The notes: generated from the letters alone by a model not told the origin. A stretch of 64,000 nucleotides of DNA from Pseudonocardia sp. T1-2H (GCF_038039215.1 NZ_JBBPCL010000001.1:2790001-2854000); one strand, 5' to 3'. Shown: positions 46,782-58,359, counted from the stretch's first letter. Program-made: numbers and translations.

Positions 46782-47495
46782 TCAGCGCACGAGGCGGGCG
46801 GCGAGCGTGTCGAGGTCGGCCGGTGCGGTGCCGTGCGCCAGCAAGTGGCCGCGGATCCCGCCCTCGTGGCGCTCGAACTCGTCGAGGGCCGCCGCCAGCA
46901 CCCGGGCGTCGACGCCGAACAGGGCGTCGCTGTTCGAGGGCAGGTGCGCACCCGCGGCGGTGAGCCGGGCCCAGAGGCGCTCGAGGTTGTCGTTGGTGCG
47001 CAGGTAGTCCGCCATGACGTCGTCGCGGCGAACCCCCGCCGCCCGCAGCAGCACGGCCACGACGATCCCGGTGCGGTCCTTGCCCGCGGCGCAGTGGACG
47101 AGCACGGGGCCACTCGCCGAGGCGACGATCCGCACGATCCGGGCCAGCTCGGCCGTCGCCTCCAGGACGATGAGCCGGTAGGCCCACGCGAGGTCCCGCT
47201 CGGCGGCCGGCGTTGCGGCGACCCGCTCCGGGTGCAGGGACTCGCCGAGCGCGACGTGGTGCACGTCCGCCACCGCGGCGAGCGGGTGCACGGCCACGTC
47301 GATCTCCTTGGCGGAGCGCAGGTCGATCACGGTCGACGGGTGCGGCGCTGGGAACTCCGCGTCCCCGATCTGCGGGGCGTCGCTCCGGAGCAGGACCCCG
47401 GACCGGACGACACGACCGTCGTCGGTGCGCAGCCCTCCGACGTCGCGCAGGTTGGCGAGGGTCCGCAGAGTGGCGGGCAGCAGCGAGGCGGTCAC
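46782..47495 (-). CDS. Tyrosine-protein phosphatase (PtpB-like)
   Basis: 237 residues. The P-loop is LVHCAAGKDRTGIVVA, with Cys, Arg and the C-x5-R spacing of tyrosine/lipid phosphatases. The start, LRDVGGLRTDDGRVV, with RSGVLLRSDAPQ is the family N-terminus. The DRTG variant places it in the Tyr_phosphatase3 branch, which includes mycobacterial PtpB and can act on phosphotyrosine or phosphoinositides. GTG 47495 starts the conserved block (GGAGAG is very close); a longer frame from GTG 47549 adds a His/Cys-rich lead without homology. The gene converges on tex. Confidence 0.82.
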   Translation of the reverse strand: MTASLLPATLRTLANLRDVGGLRTDDGRVVRSGVLLRSDAPQIGDAEFPAPHPSTVIDLRSAKEIDVAVHPLAAVADVHHVALGESLHPERVAATPAAERDLAWAYRLIVLEATAELARIVRIVASASGPVLVHCAAGKDRTGIVVAVLLRAAGVRRDDVMADYLRTNDNLERLWARLTAAGAHLPSNSDALFGVDARVLAAALDEFERHEGGIRGHLLAHGTAPADLDTLAARLVR

Positions 47496-47718
47496 CTCTC
47501 CGAGGTTGCAAGACGGAGCGGAACACGGAGCGAAATGGTGAGCGGACACACGACGGGAACACTCGTGGGTAACCTCGCGTTGAAACCAACGTGACGAGCG
47601 GTACCACCGCCCGGCGCGATCTCCCGTGGCCCTTCATGTGACAATGGGCGGGTCGGCTGTCAGCGATGACGTCAGCCGAGAGCCCCCATGGTCCATTCAC
47701 GGCACCTTGCCGCCAGGG

Positions 47719-47738
47719 CCCGCGGGCTTCCCCGCGGG
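47719..47738 (+). promoter_or_regulatory. Leader hairpin upstream of the DEAD-box helicase gene
   Basis: CCCGCGGG, four bases, CCCGCGGG forms a strong hairpin about 50 bases before the helicase start, within a 294-base gap that holds no gene. Cold-shock helicase genes often have long structured leaders; a thermoregulated role here is only inference. Confidence 0.35.
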
Positions 47739-47789
47739 TGCGTCGTTCCGACATGGGCGAACGGCCACCCCGCTGCGACAAGGACTTGA

Positions 47790-49625
47790 GTGAGCACTCT
47801 GCTTGACCTGCCAGAAATCGACGACACCGTGATCGACGACGTCGACCTCGATGCCGAGATGACCGACGACGCGGCCGACGAGGCCGACACGAACGACGAG
47901 GCCGCCGAAGCCTCCGGTCCCACCTTCGGGGACCTCAACCTCGAGCCGAAGCTGCTGCGCGTGCTCGACGAACTGGGCTACGAGCGGCCCAGCCCCATCC
48001 AGGCCGAGGCCATCCCCTCGCTGCTGGACGGGCGTGACCTGATCGGTCAGGCCGCCACGGGCACCGGCAAGACGGCGGCCTTCGCGCTGCCCATGCTGCA
48101 GCGCCTGCACGACCGCCCCGGCACGGGGGAACGCATTCCCTTCGGCCTGATCCTGGCGCCGACCCGTGAGCTGGCCATGCAGGTCAGCGAGGCTGTGCGC
48201 AGCTACGGCGCCGGCATCGGCGCTCGCGTGCTCGCCGTCTACGGCGGCGCCCCGATCGGCCCGCAGCTGGGCTCGCTCAAGCGTGGCGTCGACGTCGTCG
48301 TCGCCACCCCGGGGCGCGCGATCGACCTGATCAACCGCGGTGCCCTGACGCTCGACGGCATCGAGGTCGTCGTCCTCGACGAGGCCGACGAGATGCTGGA
48401 CATGGGCTTCGTCGAGGACATCGAGACGATCCTGCAGGCCACGCCGGACACCCGGCAGGCGGTGCTGTTCTCGGCCACCATGCCGCGGCGCATCGAGCTG
48501 CTGGCCCGTGAGCACCTGACCAACCCGGTCATGGTGCGGATCGCCCGCGAGGTGGTGCCGGAGGGCGAGGCGCCGCGTGTGCGGCAGACCGCCTACATGG
48601 TCCCGCGCTCGCACACCACCGCCGCACTCGGCCGGATCCTGGAGCTCGAGCGGCCCACCGCCGCCATCGTGTTCTGCCGGACCCGCGCGGACGTCGACGC
48701 CGTCACCGAGACCCTCACCGGTCGCGGGCTGCGCGCCGAGGCCCTGCACGGCGGCATGGACCAGGAGCACCGGACACGGGTCGTCGAACGGCTGCGCAAC
48801 GGCCGTACGGACCTGCTGGTCGCGACGGACGTCGCGGCCCGCGGCCTGGACATCGAGCAGCTCAGCCACGTCGTCAACCACGACGTGCCGAAGTCGCCCG
48901 AGGCCTACGTGCACCGCATCGGCCGGGTAGGCCGCGCGGGGCGCGAGGGTGTCGCCGTCACGCTGGTCCCGCCGGCGTCGGTCCGCCACCTGCGCAACAT
49001 CGAGCGCCTGATCGGCAAGTCGGTCCCGGTCGCCCCGGTGCCGACGGTGAAGGACCTCAACGCCGCTCGCCTCGAGCGCACCCGCACCGAGCTGCGCGAG
49101 CAGCTCGTCGCGGACCTGCGTTCGGACGACGACGACGCGGACGGCGTGCTCGCGATGGTGCAGTCGCTGGGCAATGAGTTCGACGCCACGGCGGTCGCCG
49201 CCGCGGCCGTCCGGCTCGCCCGGGCCGGCAGCGCCGCACCCGAGGACGAGATCGACATCCCCGTCGTCTCCGCGCCTCGCGAGGGTGGCCGCGGCAGCCG
49301 GGACCCGCGTGGTCCCCGTGGCGGTGACGGTGTCCGCGGCCAGGGCACCCGCCCGCCGAAGGCCGGCACCACGCGGCTGTTCGTCTCCGCGGGCCGCGCC
49401 GCCGGCGTCCGCCCGCAGGACATCGTCGGCGCGCTGGCGAACGAGTCCCGGCTCTCCGGCCGGGACATCGGCGCCATCACGATCCACGAGCGGCACGCGC
49501 TGGTCGAGGTTCCGGAGCACGCCGCGGACGACGTGCTGCGCTCGCTGCGCGGCGCGACGACGCTGAAGGGCCGCAAGGCCAATGTGCGCCGTGACCGGGG
49601 CTTCGCCCCGGCCCGCGAGCACTGA
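47790..49625 (+). CDS. deaD: DEAD/DEAH-box ATP-dependent RNA helicase (DeaD/CsdA-like)
   Basis: 611 residues. An acidic 40-residue lead (DDTVIDDVDLDAEMTDD) comes first. The helicase core has the Q motif (GYERPSPIQAEAI), Walker A AATGTGKT, PTRELAMQV, DEAD box VVLDEADEMLDMGF, SAT, and HRIGRVGRAG. After residue about 430 there is a charged linker, a Gly/Arg-rich segment (GGRGSRDPRGPRGG) and a DbpA-type RNA-binding domain (TRLFVSAGRAAGVRPQDIVG). This is the layout of DeaD/CsdA, which unwinds structured RNA during ribosome assembly and in the cold. GTG 47790 follows AAGGA. A perfect terminator follows the stop by ten bases. Confidence 0.93.
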   Translation: MSTLLDLPEIDDTVIDDVDLDAEMTDDAADEADTNDEAAEASGPTFGDLNLEPKLLRVLDELGYERPSPIQAEAIPSLLDGRDLIGQAATGTGKTAAFALPMLQRLHDRPGTGERIPFGLILAPTRELAMQVSEAVRSYGAGIGARVLAVYGGAPIGPQLGSLKRGVDVVVATPGRAIDLINRGALTLDGIEVVVLDEADEMLDMGFVEDIETILQATPDTRQAVLFSATMPRRIELLAREHLTNPVMVRIAREVVPEGEAPRVRQTAYMVPRSHTTAALGRILELERPTAAIVFCRTRADVDAVTETLTGRGLRAEALHGGMDQEHRTRVVERLRNGRTDLLVATDVAARGLDIEQLSHVVNHDVPKSPEAYVHRIGRVGRAGREGVAVTLVPPASVRHLRNIERLIGKSVPVAPVPTVKDLNAARLERTRTELREQLVADLRSDDDDADGVLAMVQSLGNEFDATAVAAAAVRLARAGSAAPEDEIDIPVVSAPREGGRGSRDPRGPRGGDGVRGQGTRPPKAGTTRLFVSAGRAAGVRPQDIVGALANESRLSGRDIGAITIHERHALVEVPEHAADDVLRSLRGATTLKGRKANVRRDRGFAPAREH

Positions 49626-49635
49626 GGAGTTCCAC

Positions 49636-49677
49636 GCGAAAGGCCCCGTCCCGGGATCCCGGGGCGGGGCCTTTCGC
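49636..49677 (+). terminator. Perfect 42-base dyad terminator after deaD
   Basis: GCGAAAGGCCCCG and CGGGGCCTTTCGC close a stem that continues as CCCGGGATCCCGGG in the centre, one unpaired base on each side. It starts ten bases after the helicase stop. It is the strongest terminator in the window. Confidence 0.85.
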
Positions 49678-49686
49678 CGTCGAATC

Positions 49687-49750
49687 CCGCCTTGTGGCTC
49701 CACAACGCGACGACAGGGCGCCCAGCACCGCGTTGTGGCTCCACGACGCG
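49687..49750. repeat. Two copies of a TTGTGGCTCCAC palindrome
   Basis: TTGTGGCTCCAC occurs at about 49692 and 49733, 41 bases apart, in contexts CGCC..AACGCG and CCGCG..GACGCG. Because the core is itself palindromic, the copies are both direct and inverted. They fill the convergent gap between deaD and the L,D-transpeptidase gene. Confidence 0.6.
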
Positions 49751-49763
49751 GGATGAACGCGCG

Positions 49764-50273
49764 TCAGTGGATCTCTACGGCGTCGCCCACCTGAAGGTCG
49801 TCGTACCAGGCAGCCGCGTCGTCGTGGGCCAGGTGGACGCAGCCTGCGGACGGGTTCTTCGGGTTGCCCTCGTGGAAGGCGATCCCGCCGTCGGCGAAGA
49901 ACACGGCGTACGGCATCGGCGCGTCGTCGTACTCCTTGCTCTTGTGGTTCTCGTCCTTCCACTGGACCGAGAAGTCCCCGGTCGGCGTCTCCTTGCCCTG
50001 GCCGCCGTGGCTGATCCCCACGGGACCGCGGGTGACCTGCCCGTCGTGGATCAGCCAGGCCCGGTTCGTCGCCAGGTCCACGCAGGCACGGGCGTCGGAG
50101 GTGCACGGCGTGCCCTCGGTCATGGTCGGCCCGTCGTCGTCGGCGAACGCGGTCCCCGTGAGCACCGTGCCGGTGATCGCGGCGGCGAGGACGCCCGCCG
50201 CGGCGGCCCGGCGCCGCCTCCCCACGGATCGTCCGGTGTGCTGATCCGCGTCGCGCCAGGAGTGCCGTGCCAT
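49764..50273 (-). CDS. L,D-transpeptidase (YkuD domain)
   Basis: 169 residues. An Arg-rich start is followed by a hydrophobic signal segment (AAAAGVLAAAITGTVLTGTAFA). The mature part is a YkuD domain (ACVDLATNRAWLIHDGQV, KETPTGDFSVQ). The active site is IAFHEGNPKNPSAGCVHL, with His and nucleophilic Cys. Such enzymes make 3-3 crosslinks in peptidoglycan or attach proteins to it, outside the membrane. ATG 50273 was chosen because GGAAGGAA lies about 12 bases upstream and the Arg-rich leader follows; upstream codons are low-complexity. The short size suggests a minimal catalytic unit. Confidence 0.85.
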   Translation of the reverse strand: MARHSWRDADQHTGRSVGRRRRAAAAGVLAAAITGTVLTGTAFADDDGPTMTEGTPCTSDARACVDLATNRAWLIHDGQVTRGPVGISHGGQGKETPTGDFSVQWKDENHKSKEYDDAPMPYAVFFADGGIAFHEGNPKNPSAGCVHLAHDDAAAWYDDLQVGDAVEIH

Positions 50274-50553
50274 CGAAACCGTCGGTTCCTTCCGTCGTCC
50301 CCGGGACGGCACCGCGGCTCGCGCGTGCGCGCGCGTACCCACCGTCCCCGATCCCGAAACGATCCGCCGCGAACGGGGTGACGGCTCGTGGCAAAACCGT
50401 TCCGGTAGGTGTCCGGATGCGTCCTTCAGGCCGCCCGGCACCGGTGTCCGGGTCGTCCCCGACGGGCGGTCCCGTGATGATCGCGGCCAGCGGTTGTCCC
50501 GGGGGCCTCACGCAGGTAGGCAGGACCGACGTCGAGTGCTCGAGGGGGAGCGA

Positions 50554-51909
50554 ATGGTCCAGCGTGAGTCGGCACAGCCGCCCGCGGAGGGGGCGACCGC
50601 GGTCGTCGCCGAAGCGGTGCGGAAGGCACGCTGGCGGCTGCTGCCGCTGCTGGCGTTCTGCTACCTCCTGAACTACGTCGACCGGGTCAACGTCGGGTTC
50701 GCCGCGGTGACCATGCGCCCGGACCTGGGCATGTCCGCCACCGCCTACGGCCTGGGAGCCGGCCTGTTCTTCATCGGCTACTTCCTCTTCGAGGTGCCGA
50801 GCAACGTGATCATGCACCGGGTCGGCGCCCGCGTCTGGATCGCCCGGATCATGATCAGTTGGGGGATCATCGCGTCGGCGACGGCCTTCATCCAGGGCGA
50901 GATCAGCTTCTACGTCGTGCGGTTCCTGCTCGGGTTCGCGGAGGCGGGGTTCTTCCCCGGCATCCTGCTGTACCTGACGTACTGGTTCCCGCGCGTGCAG
51001 CGGGCCCGGGTCGTCGCGCTGACGTTCCTGGCCGTACCGCTGGCCTCGGTGTTCGGCGGCCCGCTCTCCGGCCTGCTGATCGACCACGGGGCGGGCCTGC
51101 TGGGCTTCGACGCCGGCTGGCGGTTCATGTTCTTCGTCGAGGGGCTGCCCGCGGTGATCCTCGGCATCGTGGTGCTGTTCGTGCTGCCCAGCCGGCCCCG
51201 CGACGCCCGGTGGCTCTCCCGTGAGGAGCGGGAGGCGCTGGAGAACGCGATCGAGGCGGAGGACGAGGAGCAGATCCCGCACGGGCTCGGCGTGCGCGGC
51301 GCGCTCAAGGACGGCCGGGTGATCGCGCTGTCCGTCGTCTACTTCGGCATCGTCTTCGGCCTCTACGTGCTGGCCTTCTTCCTGCCCCAGGTGATCGCCG
51401 ACCTGAAGGGCACCCTGTCGACCACGCAGATCGGCCTGGTGACGGCGATCCCGTACGCGGTCGCGGCGGTGGTGATGGTGCTCGTCGCGCGGCACTCGGA
51501 CCGCACCGGCGAGCGGACGTTCCACGTGGCCGTCCCCGCCCTGATCGGCGCGGTCGGCGTCGCCGTCGCGCTCTACCTGGACTCGCCGTACCTCGTGATC
51601 GCCGCCGTCACGGTCTGCGCGTGCGGGGTGTTCGCCGCGATCCCGGTGATCTGGCAGATCCCGAACGCGTTCCTGGCCGGCGCCGGGGCGGCCGCGGGGA
51701 TCGCGATGATCAACTCGTTCGGCAACCTGAGCGGCTTCGTCGGCCCCTACCTGACGGGCTGGCTGTCCGACGTGACCGGCAGCTTCCGGCCGGGGATGTG
51801 GGTGGTCGCAGGGTTCATGACGCTTTCCGCGGTGATCGTGATCGGCCTCGCGCGCAGCGGCCGGGCGAGGGCGGACGGGCTGCCGGAGGTGTCCCGGCAG
51901 ATCCGCTGA
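50554..51909 (+). CDS. MFS transporter of the anion:cation symporter type
   Basis: 451 residues with about 12 hydrophobic segments. LLAFCYLLNYVDRVNVGFAA and FFIGYFLFEVPSNVIMHRVG are diagnostic of the ACS branch (tartrate, phthalate, hexuronate carriers). FLLGFAEAGFFPGILLYLTYWF follows, then a central charged loop (REEREALENAIEAEDEEQ). These carriers take up organic anions with protons. ATG 50554 follows GGGGGAG. The gene stands alone; a link to the tartrate-type dehydrogenase at 23.4 kb would be speculative. Confidence 0.85.
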   Translation: MVQRESAQPPAEGATAVVAEAVRKARWRLLPLLAFCYLLNYVDRVNVGFAAVTMRPDLGMSATAYGLGAGLFFIGYFLFEVPSNVIMHRVGARVWIARIMISWGIIASATAFIQGEISFYVVRFLLGFAEAGFFPGILLYLTYWFPRVQRARVVALTFLAVPLASVFGGPLSGLLIDHGAGLLGFDAGWRFMFFVEGLPAVILGIVVLFVLPSRPRDARWLSREEREALENAIEAEDEEQIPHGLGVRGALKDGRVIALSVVYFGIVFGLYVLAFFLPQVIADLKGTLSTTQIGLVTAIPYAVAAVVMVLVARHSDRTGERTFHVAVPALIGAVGVAVALYLDSPYLVIAAVTVCACGVFAAIPVIWQIPNAFLAGAGAAAGIAMINSFGNLSGFVGPYLTGWLSDVTGSFRPGMWVVAGFMTLSAVIVIGLARSGRARADGLPEVSRQIR

Positions 51910-51934
51910 GGCCGCCGTCGGGCAGACTCCGGGG

Positions 51935-52674
51935 GTGGGCACCAAGCGTCGGCCGTCGGGTCAGAAGCGGGCGGCGAAGGTCGCCGCCCGCAAGCGGAAG
52001 CTGGCCGACCGGGCCCCCGAAGCGGCCCCCCGCGGCATCGAGACCTATCCGGGGCCCGACACCTACGACGACGGCACCGCCGGTCTCGCGGAGATGCGGC
52101 TGACGCTGGCGCAGGTCCGGGCGGCCCGGGAAGCGGCCCGGCGGAGGGCTCCGAGGAGTGGGCGACCGCCGTCGAACGGCACCTCGACGAGATCGAGGCG
52201 GCCGACCTCGACGAGTCCGACTGCATGTACGGGATCGTGGAGGACCGCCTGTTCCGGACGGTCGGGGACACCCTCGCGGCGGCGTCGCCCACGCCGGCGC
52301 GGGAGGAGATCAGGATCTTCGAGGCGTCGGACGGGGACGTCGCCGTGTCCGGTCAGACGCCGCCGGCGCAGGCGATGGCGTTCGCGGTGCTGCTCGGCTG
52401 GCTGTCCAACCGCGGCCCGCGCCCCATCCCGACGACGGCGCGGGAGCGCGTCCCGCAGTGGGTGCGGCAGCACCTGGGGCAAGGCCCGGCGGACGCGGTC
52501 GACCGGGTCGTGGGGATCCTCGGGACGGCCGACGAGCGGCAGGCTGCCCTCGCCGAGCCCGCCGACGAGCTCGGCGGGGACTTCCTGCCGGCGATGGTGT
52601 GGATGGCCGCCGCCCTGGTCGCGATCTACGGCGGGGGCGACGCCGCCTCGTGGCTCGGTCCACCCGAGCAGTAG
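51935..52674 (+). pseudogene. Hypothetical protein, apparently frameshifted
   Basis: A basic start (GTKRRPSGQKRAAKVAARKRK) and a first helix set (LAEMRLTLAQVRAAREAA) run in one frame to about 52140. From there a second frame gives EGSEEWATAVERHLDEIEAA and continues to a stop at 52674, with SNRGPRPIPTTARERVPQWV and a hydrophobic end (FLPAMVWMAAALVAIYGG). One missing base (or two extra) near 52140-52148 would join them into about 246 residues. I recognise no family. Both frames have normal codon bias, so the protein is probably real and the break is either an assembly error or recent. Confidence 0.6.
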
Positions 52675-52720
52675 CCGGGGCGGAGTGGCGACGAGGGAGT
52701 CCCGGGGCCACAGTGGAGGC

Positions 52721-53026
52721 ATGAGTACGCAGCCCGAGGAGACCCTGGCCGTGCTGGCCGACCGGCTCGGCCGGGAGCAGGTGTTCGGCGAACCCGTCGA
52801 GCGGGAGAGCGCGACCCTCGTCCCGGTGCTCCGGATCCGCTCCGGCAGGGGCCGCGGGGGCGTGACCGCACGGGCCGCGGGCGCGTTCGCGATCGGCCGG
52901 GACGGCAAGGTGGCCTGGCACCCCGCCGTCGACGTCAACCGGATCGTGTGGGGTGGGCAGCTCGCCCTCGTCGCGATCGCCGTGGCCGTGGCGACCGCGA
53001 CGGGCAAGCGTCGCAAGACCCGCTAG
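52721..53026 (+). CDS. Short GerW/YtfJ-like protein
   Basis: 101 residues starting at ATG 52721 with GGAGGC just upstream. QVFGEPVERESATLVPVLRI is the core of the GerW/YtfJ fold, and RGGVTARAAGAFAIGRDGKV follows. The C-terminus has one hydrophobic helix (LALVAIAVAVATATG). The usual Gly-rich middle of the family is shortened. In Bacillus the family is linked to spore germination, but it is widespread in non-sporulating actinobacteria with unknown function. It overlaps the convergent DsbA-like gene by four bases (shared CTAG). Confidence 0.65.
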   Translation: MSTQPEETLAVLADRLGREQVFGEPVERESATLVPVLRIRSGRGRGGVTARAAGAFAIGRDGKVAWHPAVDVNRIVWGGQLALVAIAVAVATATGKRRKTR

Positions 53027-53742
53027 ATCGAGCAGCTCCCGTCGGCGCAGGCCTCCCCGTCGGCCCCGCCGGCCGGGGTGAGCACCTGCAACGGGTGGGA
53101 CTCGGCCCACGCCTTGTCCAGCACCTCGCGCAGGGCCTGCGCGGGCTGGGCGCCCGAGACGCCGTACTTCTCGTCGATGACGAAGAACGGGACGCCGGAG
53201 ATGCCGTAGCGGCGGGCCTGCGCCTGGTCCTCCCGGACGTCGGCCGCGAAGCGGTCCCCGGCGAGCACCGCGCGGGCCTCGTCGGCGTCCACCCCGGCCT
53301 CGGCGACCAGCCGGACCAGCGTCTCGGGGTCCCCGATCCGCTCGCCCTCGGTGAACGTGGCGCGGAACAGCCGCTCCTTGACCGTGTCCTGCAGCGCCGG
53401 GCCGCCCGACTCGAAGGCCAGGTGCAGCAGCCGGTGGGCGTCGAAGGTGTTGCCGTCGCGGACGGTGTCGAAGTGGAAGTCCAGCCCGTCGGCGGCGGCC
53501 GTCTCGGTCATCCGGGCATGCATCTCCCGGGCGCGCTCGACGCCGAAGCCGTACTTGTCCGCGAGCCGCTGGTTGCGGTCGCCGGCCGGCTGCTCGCGCG
53601 GCGCCGTCGGGTCCAGCTCGAAGCTGCGCCAGCGCACCTCGACGTCCTCACGGTGGGGGAACCCGGCCAGCGCCGCACGGAACCGTTGCCGTCCGATCGC
53701 GCACCAGGGGCAGACGACGTCGGACCAGATCTCGACCTTCAC
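53023..53742 (-). CDS. DsbA-family oxidoreductase (FrnE-like)
   Basis: 239 residues of the thioredoxin fold with a helical insertion. VEIWSDVVCPWCAIG places CPWC at about residues 11-14, the redox active site of the DsbA/FrnE branch. GISGVPFFVIDEKYGVSGAQ carries the cis-Pro loop. The end (GEACADGSCSI) is cysteine-containing and might bind metal. There is no signal peptide, so it acts in the cytoplasm. GTG 53742 begins the conserved block. Related proteins are protein disulfide isomerases or polyketide-tailoring enzymes; the exact role is not set. Confidence 0.88.
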   Translation of the reverse strand: MKVEIWSDVVCPWCAIGRQRFRAALAGFPHREDVEVRWRSFELDPTAPREQPAGDRNQRLADKYGFGVERAREMHARMTETAAADGLDFHFDTVRDGNTFDAHRLLHLAFESGGPALQDTVKERLFRATFTEGERIGDPETLVRLVAEAGVDADEARAVLAGDRFAADVREDQAQARRYGISGVPFFVIDEKYGVSGAQPAQALREVLDKAWAESHPLQVLTPAGGADGEACADGSCSI

Positions 53743-53931
53743 GAACCGGGCAACGCCCGGGAGGCCCGGGGGATTCCGCACAACGGACCCGGACGTTCCG
53801 GATGATCGGCGCGCGGCCGGTCGCCGCCCGACCGACGGACGTGCGCGGAATCTCCGGGCGGCGCCCGGTCCCTTACCTCCCGGCAACACGCCGGATCCTG
53901 ACCGGACACATGGCCCTTCCACTGTAGCTTC

Positions 53932-54690
53932 ATGCAGGACGGCGTCGGGAGTGCGGCAGGGAGTGTCGACGACGGGGAGCTCCCGGCCCGCGGTCCGTCG
54001 CCGACCGCGGGGGTCGGCGTCATCGTCCCCTTCGACTTCGCGCTGGACCGTGAGCTGTGGCGCTGGGTCCCCGAGTCCGCGGCGCTGCACGTCACCCGCA
54101 CGCCGTTCGTCCCGTCGCCGGTGACCGCGGAGATGGCGCGTGCGATCAGCGACCCGGAGCCCGTCCGCCGGGCGACCCGCGACGTGCTGGAGCCGGAGCC
54201 GCAGGTCGTCGCCTACGCGTGCACGTCCGGCAGCTTCGTCGACGGCGCGGCGGGCGAGATCGCGCTGACCGGAGTCATGATCGACGCCGGGGCGCCGGTC
54301 GCGCTCACCACCGCCGGGGCGCTGGTCACGGCGCTGGACGAGCTCGGCGCGCGGCGCATCTCGGTCGTCACCCCGTATGTGGACGACCTGACCGAACGCC
54401 TCGAGTCCTTTCTCGCCTCGCACGGGGTGAGCACCGCGGCCAGCGTCGGGCTGGGCCTGCTCGGACAGATCTGGCGGGTCAGCTACGACGAGGTCGTCCG
54501 GGCCGTGCGGGCCGCGGACCGGCCGGACGCCGAGGCCGTCTTCATCAGCTGCACCAACCTCGCGACCTACGACGTGATCGCGCCGCTCGAGCGGCTGCTC
54601 GGCAAGCCGGTGCTCACCGCCAACCAGGTCACCGTCTGGGCGGCGCTGCGGGAAGCTCGGTCAGCCCGCCGTCGGTCCCGGCCAGTCGCT
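53932..54690 (+). pseudogene. Maleate isomerase / Asp-Glu racemase family protein, frame change near its end
   Basis: The protein has both catalytic Cys motifs of the family: YACTSGSFVDG (about residue 90) and FISCTNLAT (about residue 205). The opening block is VGVIVPFDFALDRELWRWVP. TANQVTVWAALRE at about residue 240 is the usual C-terminal region. In the original frame the sequence then becomes Arg-rich. Removing one base at 54652-54656 gives LRELGQPAVGPGQSL, a normal ending. In that frame no stop follows, so the end point given is arbitrary. These enzymes isomerise maleate or decarboxylate malonates. ATG 53932 has only a weak ribosome site. Confidence 0.65.
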
Positions 54691-54691
54691 G

Positions 54692-55732
54692 ATCACCGGC
54701 AGCCGGGCGTTCGCGCACGTCGGCCCGCGGGGGCCGCACCTGCGGATCGTCCCCGAGCAGGCGGCGATCCCCGCGGACGTCGCGGAGCTCGGGGGTGGCC
54801 CGGGCGGGCCGGGGGAGCAGACGCTGCACAAGGTCCGCGTCCGGCTACCGGACGAGGCCGGCGCGCTGGCCCGGCTCACCGGCGCGGTCGCCGAGGCGGA
54901 CGGCAACATCCTCGGGCTCGCCGTGCACGGGCAGGACTCCCGCTCGGTCGTCGACGAGATGTTCGTCGGGTCGCCGGCGACGGCCGGTGAGCTCGCGGCG
55001 ACGATCCGGGAGGGCCTCGGCACCTCGGACCCCGGTGCGGTGCTGGTCACGCCCGCGGACCCGCACGACCTCGTGGATGCCCCGACCCGGGCGCTGGACC
55101 TCGCCATCCAGGCCATCGCGGGCGAGACCGCCGGTGACGACACCGCGATCACCCGGGGGCTCGGCGCCCTCGTCCACGCGGACGACGTCCGGCTGCAGCC
55201 GGAGGAACCCGCCGCGGACCCGCACGTGCTCGCCGTGCCGGCCCCGCGCGGCGGCTGGCTCGTCGCGGTGCGGGACTGGGCGCCGTTCACGGTCACGGAG
55301 GAGGCGCGCGCCCAGTCGTTCCTGCGGGCCGTGACCACCGAGCCGCACCGCCCGCGCTGGGACATCCTGCTGCCGTCCGGGGACGAGCTCACCGCCACGC
55401 CGGCCCTGGGGGACGAGATCGACGACGTCGAGGGGCTGCTCTGCGCCTGCCTCGACGCCGCCGCGCGCTCGGAGGGCGCCGAGAGCTACACCGCGAGCTG
55501 GACGGACGCCGAGCTGCAGGCCCTGCTGGTGACGCCCCGCGGGCCGAGCATCCTGGTGCGCGACGAGCACGGTGGGCTCGTCGCGCTCGGTGCCGTACTG
55601 GAGGGGTCGGCACCGGGTGATCTCGAGCCGGGTGATCCCGAGCTGGTCCTGCTCGTCCACCCGTACCACCGCGGCATGCGGCTCGGCACGTGGTTGCGCA
55701 AGCGCCTGCTCGGGGCGGCCGCGCGCGCGTGA
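54692..55732 (+). CDS. ACT-domain protein with C-terminal GNAT-like domain (start unresolved)
   Basis: The frame is open from the frame change in the racemase to a stop at 55732. An ACT domain begins near 54822 (LHKVRVRLPDEAGALARLTG, then AEADGNILGLAV). The C-terminal part ends LVLLVHPYHRGMRLGTWLRK, which looks like the acetyl-CoA loop of a GNAT fold. The first in-frame GTG (54923) is inside the ACT domain and too late. So either the protein is fused to the racemase upstream, or its true start has been hidden by a second sequence error. ACT domains bind amino acids. It may be a sensor-acetyltransferase, but the partner is unknown. Confidence 0.55.
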   Translation: MTGSRAFAHVGPRGPHLRIVPEQAAIPADVAELGGGPGGPGEQTLHKVRVRLPDEAGALARLTGAVAEADGNILGLAVHGQDSRSVVDEMFVGSPATAGELAATIREGLGTSDPGAVLVTPADPHDLVDAPTRALDLAIQAIAGETAGDDTAITRGLGALVHADDVRLQPEEPAADPHVLAVPAPRGGWLVAVRDWAPFTVTEEARAQSFLRAVTTEPHRPRWDILLPSGDELTATPALGDEIDDVEGLLCACLDAAARSEGAESYTASWTDAELQALLVTPRGPSILVRDEHGGLVALGAVLEGSAPGDLEPGDPELVLLVHPYHRGMRLGTWLRKRLLGAAARA

Positions 55733-56298
55733 GACCGTGGGCGCATGCCCACCGATCTCCCGTCCGACTGGTCCCGCTGGCGCGGGGAGGTCGACCTCGA
55801 CAGCTACGACGAGCGCTGGCGCCGCATGGCCGAGGCGGGCCAGGACCCGCACGGCGAGGCCGCACTCGTCATGGCCTACGCGCCGGCGTCCGTGCTGGAC
55901 GGCGGCTGCGGTACCGGCCGGGTCGGCATCGAGCTGGCCCGGCGCGGGGTGCACGTCGTCGGGGTGGACCCGGACCCGGACATGATCGCCGCCGCGCGCG
56001 CCAAGGCGCCCGGCCTGCGATGGGAGCAGACCGGGCTCGAGTCCCTGGCGCTCGACGAGCGGTTCGACGTCGTCGTCCTCGCCGGGAACGTCGTCCCGTA
56101 CGCGGCCCCCTCCGTGAGGGCCGAGCTGGTCGCCGCCTGCGCCCGCCACCTGACGCCCGGCGGCCGGCTGGTCGCCGGCTTCCAGCTCCAGGACGGGTGG
56201 CCGACCCTCGACGAGTACGACGCCTGGTGCGCCGCCGCCGGCCTCGCGCTCGAGGACCGGTGGTCGACCTGGTCCCGCGAGCCCTACGCCGGTGGGCC

Positions 56299-58347
<2,049 letters not shown>

Positions 58348-58359
58348 TCAGGCCGTCCT

